From NCBI RefSeq assembly GCF_014647115.1, contig NZ_BMOO01000001.1:62001-126000 (forward strand): DNA of 64,000 nt. Reading direction: 5' to 3'. Positions 25,706-33,766 of the stretch are shown here, piece by piece; the stretch's first letter is position 1; each line of letters opens with the position of its first letter. Both the position numbers and the translations under genes were made by a program. Under the pieces are notes generated by a model that was not told the DNA's origin, did not search any database, and saw only the letters and a list, made by a program, of their open reading frames with translations. This stretch comes from Halarchaeum rubridurum. Its GTDB lineage: Archaea > Halobacteriota > Halobacteria > Halobacteriales > Halobacteriaceae.

Positions 25706-26536
25706 ATGTACGGCATCGTCACGCGGAACGCCGAGGAAGTGGAGTGGCCGGAGTTCGACGTCGGGTTCTACGAGGTCAAGCGCGTCACCGGCCAGCACGG
25801 CGAACCCGTCGAGGGTGCCGTCAACCTCGTCTCCTGTTTCGCCGATACCGCGAGCGCCGCGACCGAAGAGGACGTCGTCGCCGTCGACGCCGCGGGGCGG
25901 CCCGCGACGACCGACCACCCGGCCCTCGACGCGGGGCACGTCTGCCCGAGCGACGAGGGGTACCGGAACGGCCTCTACGAGGTTATCGAGGCCTGCGCGC
26001 GCGCGAGCGACGGCGTCCGCCTCGACGAGGTGGGGTTCCCCGGCTCCGAGTTCTGTCACTGCGAGCGCTGCGAGGCGGCGTTCGCCGAGAGCGAGTACGA
26101 GGAGCGGGGGACGTGGCGCGCGTCGGTGCTCACGTCGTTCGTCGCGGGGGCGCGCGAGCGCGTCCCGGGCGACCTCTACGTCACGCTCCACCCCGACCCG
26201 TACCCGGGCCACCTGCGCGAGCGGTCGGGAATCGACCTGGAGGCGCTCGCCGCGCACGTCGATGAGTTCGTCGTCCCCCTCTACGACACGGCGTACGGGA
26301 CGACGTACTGGCTGGAGAGCCTCGCCTCGGGGTTCGCGGACCGACTCGCCGACCTCGACGTCCGGCTCGGCGTCGAGCTCTACGCGGTCGACCCCGAGGT
26401 GGACGCGCTCGCGGACGCCGCGGAGACCGTCGCCGAGCACGCGGACGGCGTCTACTTCGGCTACCAGTCCGGGAACGCCCGCGCGGTGTTGCGCCGTTGG
26501 GACGCCGAGGCGCGCGAGGGCGTCGAGTGGGGGTGA
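25706..26536 (+). CDS. Uncharacterised conserved protein, TIM-barrel hydrolase-like
   Basis: 276 residues. Strand-and-helix alternation, with DGVRLDEVGFPGSEFCHCERCEAAFAES near residues 108-135, resembles putative glycoside-hydrolase-like TIM barrels that have a small metal-like cysteine motif C-x-C-x2-C. Other barrel-like strands are GDLYVTLHPDPYPG, VDEFVVPLYDT and DGVYFGYQSG. No catalytic pair can be proved. Starts at an ATG with a close promoter and has a strong hairpin after its end. Cytosolic, no signal peptide. Confidence 0.65.
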   Translation: MYGIVTRNAEEVEWPEFDVGFYEVKRVTGQHGEPVEGAVNLVSCFADTASAATEEDVVAVDAAGRPATTDHPALDAGHVCPSDEGYRNGLYEVIEACARASDGVRLDEVGFPGSEFCHCERCEAAFAESEYEERGTWRASVLTSFVAGARERVPGDLYVTLHPDPYPGHLRERSGIDLEALAAHVDEFVVPLYDTAYGTTYWLESLASGFADRLADLDVRLGVELYAVDPEVDALADAAETVAEHADGVYFGYQSGNARAVLRRWDAEAREGVEWG

Positions 26537-26572
26537 CGCGGGCGCGCCACGTCGCAATACTGGCCGGGAGCG

Positions 26573-26605
26573 ACGACGGACGACCGCGTGGTCGTGGGCC
26601 GTCGT
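26573..26605 (+). terminator. Hairpin after the TIM-barrel-like gene
   Basis: ACGACGG pairs with CCGTCGT and CGACC with GGTCG around a GCGT loop. The rest of the 184-nt spacer shows no gene. Confidence 0.4.
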
Positions 26606-26720
26606 GCGACGCCGACGAGCGGTGTGACCGGCCCGTCGGGACGTCGACCCGCGTCGTGGGTCCGCGCGGTGGCCGCCCGTTCTGAGGGGGTTTCGTGTCT
26701 CGGGCGTTTGTGAGGGGACA

Positions 26721-27650
26721 GTGAGTTCGTCAACGCGTGCCTCGACGTTCGTCACGAACCTCCGGGAGTTGCGGTACCGCGAGCTCCTGATGGCGTTCGC
26801 GGCGCTCGCCGTGCTCGCCGGGAGCGTCGTCCTCTTCCCGGGGACAGAGAGCGTGACGAAGGGTATCCAGAGCGGCGTGACGCCGCTCCTGTTCGCGTTC
26901 CTGCTCGTCGTCGCGGTGGTCGCGGGCGCGGTGAAGGGCGCGGTCGGCTTCGGCTACGCGCTCATCACGACGCCGATATTCGCGTCCGTCATCGACCCGA
27001 CGATGGCCGTCGTCGTGCTGGCGATCCCGCCGTGGATGATAAACGTCTTCCAGATCGGCGAGACGAACACCGGCCTCGCGTACGTCCGACGCGAGTGGCA
27101 GCTCGTCGCGCTCGCGCTCGTCGGGAGCGTCGTCGGCGTCTACGTCCTCGCGTCGGTCTCGACCGGCCCGCTCGTCCCGTTCGTCATCGGCGTCATCCTG
27201 CTCGGCTACGCGGCCTATCAGGTGACGACGTCGTTCGTCGTCGTGGAGGGCGCACACCACCCGGTGCTGCTCGGGGTCTTCGGGCTCCTGGAGGGCTTTT
27301 TCCTCGCGGTGGCGAACCTCGGGCCGCTCCTCCCCGCCTACCTCCACACGTTCGAGCGCGACCGCGAGCGCTACATCGGCGGGCTCTCGATGGTGTTCAC
27401 GGTCGTCTTCACGGCGCGAATCGTCCAGATGGCGTTCTTCACGGACCTCCTGACGACGTATCGCCTCTGGCTGGGGTGTGCGCTCGCCGTCGTGACGCTC
27501 GTCGGCCTGCTCGCGGGGACGGCGCTGCGCCGCGTCGGCTTCGACGAGCGGCGCTTCGACTGGGTCGTGACGGCGATGCTCGTCGTCATCGGGCTGAACA
27601 TCCTCCGCAAGACCGGCCCGGCGGTCGTCCGCCGGCTCCTCGGGGCCTGA
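26721..27650 (+). CDS. TauE/SafE-family sulfite exporter-like membrane protein
   Basis: 309 residues with about eight hydrophobic helices. The family signature GAVKGAVGFGYALITTPIFASV appears near residues 69-92 and is repeated weakly near GVFGLLEGFFLAVANLGPLL, consistent with the duplicated TauE fold. Family members export sulfite, sulfonates or similar anions; substrate unknown. A GTG start at 26721 is used, giving a polar N-terminus; an internal ATG 30 residues on is possible but would remove part of the first loop. Confidence 0.82.
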   Translation: MSSSTRASTFVTNLRELRYRELLMAFAALAVLAGSVVLFPGTESVTKGIQSGVTPLLFAFLLVVAVVAGAVKGAVGFGYALITTPIFASVIDPTMAVVVLAIPPWMINVFQIGETNTGLAYVRREWQLVALALVGSVVGVYVLASVSTGPLVPFVIGVILLGYAAYQVTTSFVVVEGAHHPVLLGVFGLLEGFFLAVANLGPLLPAYLHTFERDRERYIGGLSMVFTVVFTARIVQMAFFTDLLTTYRLWLGCALAVVTLVGLLAGTALRRVGFDERRFDWVVTAMLVVIGLNILRKTGPAVVRRLLGA

Positions 27651-27695
27651 GGGCGAATCGGGGCGCTTTTGCGTGACCCACACCGAACGCGGAGT

Positions 27696-27881
27696 ATGAG
27701 CTTCGAAGAAGGCGATTCCGTGGTCCTCAACGACGAGCACAGCGAGTTCGACGGCGAGACCGGCGAGATTACGCAGAAGGTCGAGACGATGTTCGGCGAC
27801 GCGAACTACACCGTCGCCTTCGAGGACGGCCAGGAGCAGGGGGTCCCCGAGGACAACCTCGAAGCCGCCGACGAGGCGTAA
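27696..27881 (+). CDS. Small SH3/KOW-like acidic protein
   Basis: 61 residues: MSFEEGDSVVLNDEHSEFDGETGEITQ and later YTVAFEDGQEQGVPEDNLEA. The pattern GDSV-FDGETGEI-YTVAFEDG-GVP resembles small beta-barrel (KOW/SH3-like) proteins that bind nucleic acid or other proteins. Acidic, probably cytosolic. It starts at ATG 27696, in the orientation of the neighbouring genes but with its own spacer. No function proposed. Confidence 0.72.
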   Translation: MSFEEGDSVVLNDEHSEFDGETGEITQKVETMFGDANYTVAFEDGQEQGVPEDNLEAADEA

Positions 27882-27940
27882 GCCGTCGCGCCGACGCCGA
27901 GAGTCGCACCCTTTTGCCGCTCGGGCCCCTCCGGGCGCGT

Positions 27941-28357
27941 ATGAGCGTCCCCTTCCACTACGTCGACCTGCGTACGTTCTGCTACGACACGGAGGACGAA
28001 GCGCGCGTCGAGCGCGCGCTACGCTACTTCCTCCCCGAGGAGTTCGAGGTCCAGCGCGCGGAGAGCACCGGCCACAACGGCGACCGAATCGTCGTGCTCT
28101 CGGCGCGCGTCGAGAAGGCGGACGACGTGCGTCACGTCCTCGACCGACTCCGCGAGGGCGCGGACGTCGAGCGTCTCCGCGAGGAGCTCGACCAGCGCGT
28201 GAACGAGAACTGCGCGTTCATGGCGCACCTCGACAAGCAGGCGGCGTTCGGCGGCGAGGCGCGACTCGGCGAGGGCATCTCCTTTCGCGCGAAGGTCGAG
28301 GCCTACCCGGCGAAGCGCGAGGCCGCCGTGGAGAACGCCCGCGACGCGCTCGCCTGA
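27941..28357 (+). CDS. COG1325-type RNA-binding protein (exosome-associated)
   Basis: 138 residues. VPFHYVDLRTFCYDTEDEARVERALRYFLP and the later GHNGDRIVVLSARVEK match the COG1325 family of archaeal predicted exosome/RNA-binding proteins. This family often neighbours RNase P genes in archaea and here lies just before the RNase P/proteasome cluster (after a small convergent zinc-finger gene). ATG at 27941. Confidence 0.82.
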   Translation: MSVPFHYVDLRTFCYDTEDEARVERALRYFLPEEFEVQRAESTGHNGDRIVVLSARVEKADDVRHVLDRLREGADVERLREELDQRVNENCAFMAHLDKQAAFGGEARLGEGISFRAKVEAYPAKREAAVENARDALA

Positions 28358-28375
28358 GTCGGGGCATCCCGGCCC

Positions 28376-28564
28376 TCACGCCATCCACTCGCCGCCGACG
28401 TCGTCGGCGACGTTCTCGCGCCACGCCTCGAAGGCCTCCTCGCACTCGGGGTTCGCCTCGATGTGGTCCATGAAGCCCGCGCCGCCGTCCGCGATGTCGG
28501 CACCGCACCACGGACACTCCTGCGGGTCGTCCCAATCGACGTCGACGGGGTCAACGTCCGTCAT
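28376..28564 (-). CDS. Small C2HC zinc-finger protein
   Basis: 62 residues. CPWCGAD (C17, C20), H34 and C41 form one compact zinc site of C-C-H-C type, in an acidic protein. Haloarchaea have many such small zinc proteins, mostly of unknown role. Transcribed against the RNase P operon and COG1325 gene. ATG at 28564. Confidence 0.75.
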   Translation of the reverse strand: MTDVDPVDVDWDDPQECPWCGADIADGGAGFMDHIEANPECEEAFEAWRENVADDVGGEWMA

Positions 28565-28657
28565 ACGCGACGGTTCGCCCCCGCGGTCCAAGAACGTAGT
28601 GGCGGACCGGGTGGCGAGACCGCACCGTTTTAGCGCGCGCCGGGCGTGCCCCCACGT

Positions 28658-29362
28658 ATGTACGAGGCGGTCACGGCGACGCCGGACGGGGAGAGCACGG
28701 TGCGGCGCTTCGCCGCGACGGCGGCCCGACAGGGGTTCGAGGGCATCGTCGTCCGGAACGCCGACGCGGCCGACCCCGCGCTCGACGCGGCGGCCGTCCG
28801 CGAGGCTCACGACGTCGACGCCGTGGACGCCACGGCGGTCGTCGCCGACGACCCAACGGAGGCGAGTGGACCGCTCAGTGAGGCGCGCCGGGCGCACACC
28901 CTCCTCTGCGTGCGCGGCGGGACGCCGAAGCTCAACCGCTTCGCCGCCGAGGAGGAGCGCGTCGACGTCCTGACGAAGCCGATGGCGGGACGTGGCGACG
29001 TCAACCACGTCATCGCGCGGGCCGCGGCCGACCACGACGTCCGCGTCGAGTTCGACTTCGGGCGGGTGTTGCGCGCCTCGGGCGGGCCGCGAGTGCAGGC
29101 GCTGCGCGGCCTCCGGAAGCTCCGCGAGCTCGTCGAGCAGTACGACGTCCCCTACGTCGTCTCGGGGTCGCCGACGTCCCACCTCGAACTCCGCGCGCCG
29201 CGCGAGCTCCGCGCGCTCGGAGAGGCGGTCGGCTTCGACGCCGCACAGGTCGAGACGGGCCTCGCGGAGTGGGGCGTCCTCGCCGAGCGGAACCGCCACC
29301 GACGCTCCGCCGACTTCATAGCGCCGGGGCTCGAACGCGGACGACATGAACAGGAGCGGTGA
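28658..29362 (+). CDS. rnp3: RNase P protein component 3 (Rpp30)
   Basis: Protein part of archaeal RNase P, which cuts the 5' leader from pre-tRNA. 234 residues, PHP-like TIM barrel: YEAVTATPDG, GFEGIVVRNAD, DVLTKPM and DHDVRVEFDFGRVLRASGGPRV, with DVPYVVSGSPTSHLELRAPREL near the end. ATG at 28658 begins the first strand, with GTTTTAG about 24 nt before. First gene of the archaeal RNase P - proteasome - SBDS cluster. Confidence 0.9.
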   Translation: MYEAVTATPDGESTVRRFAATAARQGFEGIVVRNADAADPALDAAAVREAHDVDAVDATAVVADDPTEASGPLSEARRAHTLLCVRGGTPKLNRFAAEEERVDVLTKPMAGRGDVNHVIARAAADHDVRVEFDFGRVLRASGGPRVQALRGLRKLRELVEQYDVPYVVSGSPTSHLELRAPRELRALGEAVGFDAAQVETGLAEWGVLAERNRHRRSADFIAPGLERGRHEQER

Positions 29363-29380
29363 GGCACGCGCGAGGCAACC

Positions 29381-29860
29381 GTGAAACACCTCCCGAAACA
29401 CCTCCGGCCGCGCTGGCGCTACCTCCTCGTGGGAATCGAGGCGTGGCCGGACGCCGACGTGGGACGTCGGGACTTCCAGCGCAGCGTCTGGTTCGCCGCG
29501 CAGAACCTCCTCGGGGACGCGACGAGCGCGGACGCGGACCTCCGCGTCCTCGCCTACGAGTTCGGCGACGGGGAGGGCGAGGCGGTCGTCCGCGCCCGCC
29601 GGGGGTACGTCGATGAGGCCCGGGCGGCGCTCGGGTGCGTCGACGCCGTGCGCGACGACCCCGTCGGGATACACGTCAGGGGCGTCTCCGGCACGGTCCG
29701 TGCCGGTGAAGAAAGGTATTTAGGACGCGCGCGTGAAAATTCGGCAGAGGAAGCCGTCGTGTTCAGGAACGCCACCGCGCAGGCCGTCAGCCGCGACGGC
29801 CTGGTCGACGTCTCGTCCGAGGGTGGGTTCGTGGGCGCGACTCGCGCTGATTTGGAGTGA
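29381..29860 (+). CDS. rnp2: RNase P protein component 2 (Pop5)
   Basis: 159 residues, starting at a GTG 18 nt after rnp3. VKHLPKHLRPRWRYLLVGIEAWP followed by FQRSVWFAAQNLLGD and VLAYEFGDGEGEAVVRARRGYVDEARAAL are the Pop5/Rpp14 core. It pairs with Rpp30 in the enzyme. The last 45 residues extend beyond the usual core and contain an AT-rich segment that may double as a psmA promoter. Confidence 0.88.
   Translation: MKHLPKHLRPRWRYLLVGIEAWPDADVGRRDFQRSVWFAAQNLLGDATSADADLRVLAYEFGDGEGEAVVRARRGYVDEARAALGCVDAVRDDPVGIHVRGVSGTVRAGEERYLGRARENSAEEAVVFRNATAQAVSRDGLVDVSSEGGFVGATRADLE
29717..29722 (+). promoter_or_regulatory. Possible internal promoter inside rnp2 for psmA
   Basis: TATTTA preceded by GAAAGG lies in an AT-rich island in the rnp2 coding sequence, 145 nt before psmA. 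It would give a leadered transcript; co-transcription with rnp2 is the alternative. Confidence 0.35.
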
Positions 29861-29866
29861 CACATC

Positions 29867-30643
29867 ATGCAGGGACAAGCCCAACAGCAAGCGTACGACC
29901 GAGGTATCACTATCTTCTCGCCCGACGGCCGGCTCTATCAGGTCGAGTACGCGCGTGAAGCCGTCAAGCGCGGGTCGGCCTCCATCGGCGTCCGCGCCGA
30001 CGACGGCGTGGTGCTCGTCGTCGACAAGCGCATCCGCTCGCCCCTGATGGAGGAGACGAGCGTCGAGAAGATTCACAAGGCAGACAACCACATCGGCATC
30101 GCGTCCGCCGGGCACGTCGCCGACGCCCGCCAGCTCATCGACTTCGCGCGCCGCGACTCGCAGGTCAACCGCGTGCGCTACGACGAGCCCATCGGCGTCG
30201 AGAGCCTCACGAAGGACATCACCGACCACATCCAGCAGTACACGCAGGTCGGCGGCGCGCGGCCGTTCGGTGTCGCGCTCCTCATCGGCGGCATCGAGGA
30301 CGGCGAGCCCCGCCTCTACGAGACCGACCCCTCCGGCACGCCCAACGAGTGGAAGGCGCTCGCCATCGGCTCCGGGCGCGACGACATCCAGCAGTACCTC
30401 GAAGACGAATACAGCGAGGACGTCGCGCTGGAGGACGCCGTCGGCCTCGCCCTCTCCGGTCTCGGCCAGGTCCACGACGAGGGCCTGACGCCGGAGGGCA
30501 TCGGCGTCGCCACCGTGGACGCCGAATCCGGCTCGTTCATCGAGCTCACCAACGACGAAATCGAGGAGTACCTCGTCGCCAACGACCTCCTCGCCGACGA
30601 GGAGGACGAAGAGGACGACGCGGACGACGAGCAGGCCGAATAA
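29867..30643 (+). CDS. psmA: Proteasome subunit alpha
   Basis: Outer ring subunit of the archaeal 20S proteasome. 258 residues. The proteasome alpha signature YDRGITIFSPDGRLYQVEYA begins at residue 9, followed by VKRGSASIGVRADDGVVL. The conserved H1-helix region that gates the pore is present; there is no N-terminal threonine, since alpha subunits are inactive. The tail is rich in Asp/Glu, as in Haloferax PsmA. 6 nt after rnp2. Confidence 0.96.
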   Translation: MQGQAQQQAYDRGITIFSPDGRLYQVEYAREAVKRGSASIGVRADDGVVLVVDKRIRSPLMEETSVEKIHKADNHIGIASAGHVADARQLIDFARRDSQVNRVRYDEPIGVESLTKDITDHIQQYTQVGGARPFGVALLIGGIEDGEPRLYETDPSGTPNEWKALAIGSGRDDIQQYLEDEYSEDVALEDAVGLALSGLGQVHDEGLTPEGIGVATVDAESGSFIELTNDEIEEYLVANDLLADEEDEEDDADDEQAE

Positions 30644-30662
30644 CGCCACCCCCCTTCCCCGC

Positions 30663-30667
30663 TTTTT
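30663..30667 (+). terminator. Poly-T stretch after psmA
   Basis: TTTTT about 20 nt after the psmA stop, within GCTTTTTCGAG; archaeal termination often uses such tracts. Confidence 0.35.
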
Positions 30668-30725
30668 CGAGTCGCGTAGTGGCGACACCGGCCTCGAGGA
30701 GAGCCTCGCCGTCGCGTGGTTACCT

Positions 30726-30775
30726 CACTGCTCACGGTTTCACCGCTCGCCATTCCGTGATTCCCGCGGAACCAC
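30726..30775 (+). repeat. Diverged copy of the hairpin repeat family
   Basis: CTCACGGTTTCACCGCTCGCC then ATTCCGTGATTCC and GGAACCAC follow the same order as the 67-bp repeats near 36.5 kb, with about a third of positions changed. Confidence 0.4.
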
Positions 30776-30820
30776 GTCTTCCCCGGAAAGGCCTTCAACC
30801 GTCCGCCGCAACTGTCGGAC

Positions 30821-31546
30821 ATGATTTCGCTCGACGAGGCCGTGACGGCCCGCTTGGAGTCGCACGGCGAGCGCTTCGAAGTGCTCGTCGACCCGGACGC
30901 CGCCCTCGCCATCAAGCGCGGGGAGTTCGACGGCGAACTGGAGGACGTCATCGCGGCGCGCGACGTCTTCGAGAACGCCTCGCGGGGCGACCGGCCCGCG
31001 GAGGAGGACCTGGAGGAAGTGTTCGGGACGACGGAGCCCATGGAGATCATCCCGGAGGTCATCGAGCGCGGGGAGATTCAAATCACCGCCGAGCAGCGCG
31101 AGGAGATGCAGGAGCGAAAGCGCAGGCAGCTCGTCAATACCATCGCGCGCAACGCCGTGAACCCCCAGATGGACAACGCGCCCCACCCGCCCGAGCGCAT
31201 CGAGTCCGCGCTCGAACAGGCGGGGTTCACGGTGGACCCGATGGAGCCCGTGGAGTCGCAAGTCGACGACGCGCTCGACGCTCTGCGGCCCGTCATCCCC
31301 ATCCGCTTCGAGGAGGTGACGGTCGCGGTCAGCCTCCCCGCGGACTACGCGGGCTCCGGCCAGGCACAGATACGGGAGTTCGGCGAACTCGAACGCGAGG
31401 AGTGGCAGAGCGACGGCTCGTGGGTCGGCGTCCTCACGTTCCCCGCGGGGATGCGCAACGACCTCTACGACCTCGTCGCCGAGGTCACGAGCGGCGAGGG
31501 CGAGACGCGCGTCATCAAGGACAAGGACGAGCTGAGCACGCGCTGA
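30821..31546 (+). CDS. SBDS-family ribosome maturation factor
   Basis: Archaeal Sdo1/SBDS protein, which releases the anti-association factor aIF6 from new large ribosomal subunits. 241 residues: N-terminal SBDS domain (LESHGERFEVLVDP, FENASRGDRPAEEDL), middle helical domain (ITAEQREEMQERKRRQLVNTIARNAVNP) and C-terminal ferredoxin-like domain (RPVIPIRFEEVTVAVSLPADY). Neighbourhood after psmA matches the archaeal exosome/proteasome cluster. ATG at 30821. Confidence 0.95.
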   Translation: MISLDEAVTARLESHGERFEVLVDPDAALAIKRGEFDGELEDVIAARDVFENASRGDRPAEEDLEEVFGTTEPMEIIPEVIERGEIQITAEQREEMQERKRRQLVNTIARNAVNPQMDNAPHPPERIESALEQAGFTVDPMEPVESQVDDALDALRPVIPIRFEEVTVAVSLPADYAGSGQAQIREFGELEREEWQSDGSWVGVLTFPAGMRNDLYDLVAEVTSGEGETRVIKDKDELSTR

Positions 31547-31576
31547 CGCGCCGCGCGTGTCCAGCATCGCGGCGGC

Positions 31577-32215
31577 TCACACGCCGTCGAGGTATCGTTT
31601 CACGATGCGATTTTCCGCGCGGGTGAGGACGCCGCTGAGCGTCGACTTCGCCACGCCGGCCTCGTCGGCGAGGTCGGTGAGCGTCGTGTCTCGCGGGTCG
31701 TCGTAATACCCCGCCTCGGCGGCGAGAGTGAGGAGTTCGCGCTGGCGGTCGGTCAGGGGGTCGGTCTCGGCGTCGCGTTCGGCGTCGTCGCGCACGCGGT
31801 CGAGGCGGTAGTCGACGCCGCGGGCGTCGAGTTCGTCGCCGAGGCGGGAGAGGTCGGCGTGCGAGGCGGTGAGCGTCCAGTTGGCGACGCCGTCCTCGAC
31901 CTCGAAGGGGAGTTCGAGGGGGACGCGGGCGGAGCGGAGCGCGCGCAAGAGGAGAGGCGCGCGCGTCTCGAAGCGGACGAGGAGCCCGTCGTCGTCGTGG
32001 TGGAGGACGTCGACGGCGCGGAGGACGTCCGAGGCCGCGACGCGCTCGCGGACGGCGTCGAGGTCGGGGCCGGTAATCTCGACGAGGCCGACGCCGCCGT
32101 CGTCGGTGCCGGGGAACGCGGCGAGCACGCGAAATCGTACGTCGGGGTGGCGGCGGGAGATGGGCCGCACCCACATCCCCTCGGGGAGTTCGACGGCGAG
32201 TTCGGCGCTGATCAC
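31577..32215 (-). CDS. HTH_10 (bacterio-opsin activator-type) transcription regulator
   Basis: 212 residues. The C-terminal 55 residues (LTDRQRELLTLAAEAGYYDDPRDTTLTDLADEAGVAKSTLSGVLTRAENRI) are the helix-turn-helix of the Bat-like HTH_10 family. The N-terminal 150 residues form a two-part ligand- or protein-interaction region without a known motif. It likely acts on a small regulon. ATG at 32215. The gene opposes SBDS (convergent); next gene on its strand is a FUN14 protein. Confidence 0.85.
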   Translation of the reverse strand: MISAELAVELPEGMWVRPISRRHPDVRFRVLAAFPGTDDGGVGLVEITGPDLDAVRERVAASDVLRAVDVLHHDDDGLLVRFETRAPLLLRALRSARVPLELPFEVEDGVANWTLTASHADLSRLGDELDARGVDYRLDRVRDDAERDAETDPLTDRQRELLTLAAEAGYYDDPRDTTLTDLADEAGVAKSTLSGVLTRAENRIVKRYLDGV

Positions 32216-32263
32216 GGCGGCCGTTGGGGCCGCACGGCGTTAACGGCCGCGCTCTCGGGCCGT

Positions 32264-32584
32264 CTACCCCTTCCGGAAGCCGAGGAGGAAGCCGCCGGTG
32301 AAGCCGGCGGAGACGGAGAGCGTCGAGAGAATGGACATCGCCCACGAGGGCGGCGTCGAGGACGCGGCGTCCTGGCCGGCGCTGACGAGGCCGGCGGTGA
32401 GGCGGTCCCACTTCACGACGAGGATGCCGCGCGATTCGAGGAAGGCGAAGAGCGCGAGTTCGACGCCGACGAGGACGGCGACGAGTTTCGCTATCTTCTT
32501 CGCTGCGAACCCGGTGAGAGCGCCGATGACGGCACCGGAGCCGAGTTGAAGGCCGAGCTGGCCGGGGTCGATACTGAGAGCCAT
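32264..32584 (-). CDS. FUN14-family membrane protein
   Basis: 106 residues. Three short hydrophobic helices: SGAVIGALTGFAAKKIAKLVAVLVGVELALF (about 15-45), and SILSTLSVSAGFTGGFLLGFRKG at the C-terminus, matching the FUN14 domain with its GFxxGxxxG-type ends. The eukaryotic namesake is a mitochondrial outer-membrane protein; the archaeal role is unknown. ATG at 32584. Confidence 0.82.
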   Translation of the reverse strand: MALSIDPGQLGLQLGSGAVIGALTGFAAKKIAKLVAVLVGVELALFAFLESRGILVVKWDRLTAGLVSAGQDAASSTPPSWAMSILSTLSVSAGFTGGFLLGFRKG

Positions 32585-32649
32585 ACCGTCGCTCGGTCGC
32601 CTCGGCGCATCACTCTTGTGGAGGCTGGACGCGCGGGGCGCAACAACAG

Positions 32650-32656
32650 TTATTAC
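32650..32656 (+). promoter_or_regulatory. TATA box of the following small gene
   Basis: TTATTAC, ending 24 nt before the ATG at 32681. Confidence 0.5.
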
Positions 32657-32680
32657 CCATGCGCCCCAACACCGTGATAG

Positions 32681-32992
32681 ATGGTATCGAGTGCCATACC
32701 ACCGTCGGACGAAGCGCGCGAGATATTCACCGACCTCGGCTACGAAGTCACCGGGGACGCCGAGAACAGCTTCCGCGCCGCACGTGAGTGGAAGGAGATC
32801 GACGTGCTCGCCGTGACCGACGAGGTACGCACGTATGGCGGCGACAGGATGCGCTGTTTCGTGACGTGGAACGACCACGTCGAGCGGCTCGAACGCGCGC
32901 TCGCCGCCGAGGAGCACGACGCCGAGTGGGCGGTCATCGGCGTCGCCGAGGACGGCGACTACGAGGTCGCACGCGCCCCGCCGACCGCGTGA
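32681..32992 (+). CDS. Uncharacterised conserved haloarchaeal protein
   Basis: 103 residues, mixed alpha/beta, e.g. REIFTDLGYEVTGDAENSFRAARE and WKEIDVLAVTDEV, ending in VIGVAEDGDYEVARAPP. Recognised only as a conserved halobacterial type; no enzyme motif. Acidic and probably cytosolic. Own leaderless promoter. Divergent from the FUN14 gene. Confidence 0.72.
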   Translation: MVSSAIPPSDEAREIFTDLGYEVTGDAENSFRAAREWKEIDVLAVTDEVRTYGGDRMRCFVTWNDHVERLERALAAEEHDAEWAVIGVAEDGDYEVARAPPTA

Positions 32993-33052
32993 GGCACCGG
33001 TACCGCCACACCCGACCGTAGCTATTTGTCCAGTCCGCCCGACGGACCGGGC

Positions 33053-33607
33053 GTGCCATCGCTCACGACCGTCGTCACGGACACCCTCTCGCGGTTCGTC
33101 GCGGGAATCGTCGCCGCGCTCCCGCGACTCGTCACCGGACTCGTCTTCCTCGTCATCGCCGCCGTCGGCATCCGAATCGCCGTCTGGGCGGCCGCGAGCG
33201 TCGTCTCGCGCACCACCGACCAGCCCATCTACGTCCAGTTCGTCCGCACACTCGTCGGCGTCTTCCTCTGGTTCGGCGCGCTCCTCGCGTTCCTCACGCT
33301 CGTCGGCCTCCCCGGAATCGCCGCCGCGCTCGGCACCGCCTCCGGCTTCCTCGCGCTCGGCGTCTCCTACGCCCTCAGCGGGATGCTCGCGGACGCCGTC
33401 GCCGGCGTCTACCTTCTGCGCGACCCCGACTTCAATCCCGGCGACCGCGTCGTCGCCGGCGACACCGAGGGGACGGTCCGCGAGATCGAACTCCGCAAGA
33501 CCCGCTTCGCCGTCGACGGCGACGTCGTCGTGCGCGCGAACGCCGAAATCGAGAAGAAGTGGCGAAAGAAGGGCGAGGGCGACGACGGAGGGGAGACGAC
33601 GGCGTAG
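33053..33607 (+). CDS. Short MscS-type mechanosensitive channel-like protein
   Basis: 184 residues, less than a full MscS (about 280). Helices at about 12-38 and 55-80 plus a pore-lining helix GLPGIAAALGTASGFLALGVSYALSGMLAD, then the beta domain with GVYLLRDPDFNPGDRVVAGDTEGTVREIELRKTRF. The C-terminal alpha/beta vestibule domain is absent, leaving a charged tail. It may be a channel for osmotic down-shift or only a regulator. GTG at 33053 is chosen; a TTG 9 codons upstream is possible. Confidence 0.8.
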   Translation: MPSLTTVVTDTLSRFVAGIVAALPRLVTGLVFLVIAAVGIRIAVWAAASVVSRTTDQPIYVQFVRTLVGVFLWFGALLAFLTLVGLPGIAAALGTASGFLALGVSYALSGMLADAVAGVYLLRDPDFNPGDRVVAGDTEGTVREIELRKTRFAVDGDVVVRANAEIEKKWRKKGEGDDGGETTA

Positions 33608-33766
33608 CCGGTCCGCCACCGCGTCCGCGTTCCCTCGGCACGTCCCTCGACCGTCCCATTCCGCAACCGTCCCGTCCCTCCGCCGTCCCGTCCCCAGCTT
33701 CGGCCCGCCCCAGAGGGTGTCTCGCACGGCGAACGACCTAAACGCGTCCGTCGCCTTTCAGCGCCT

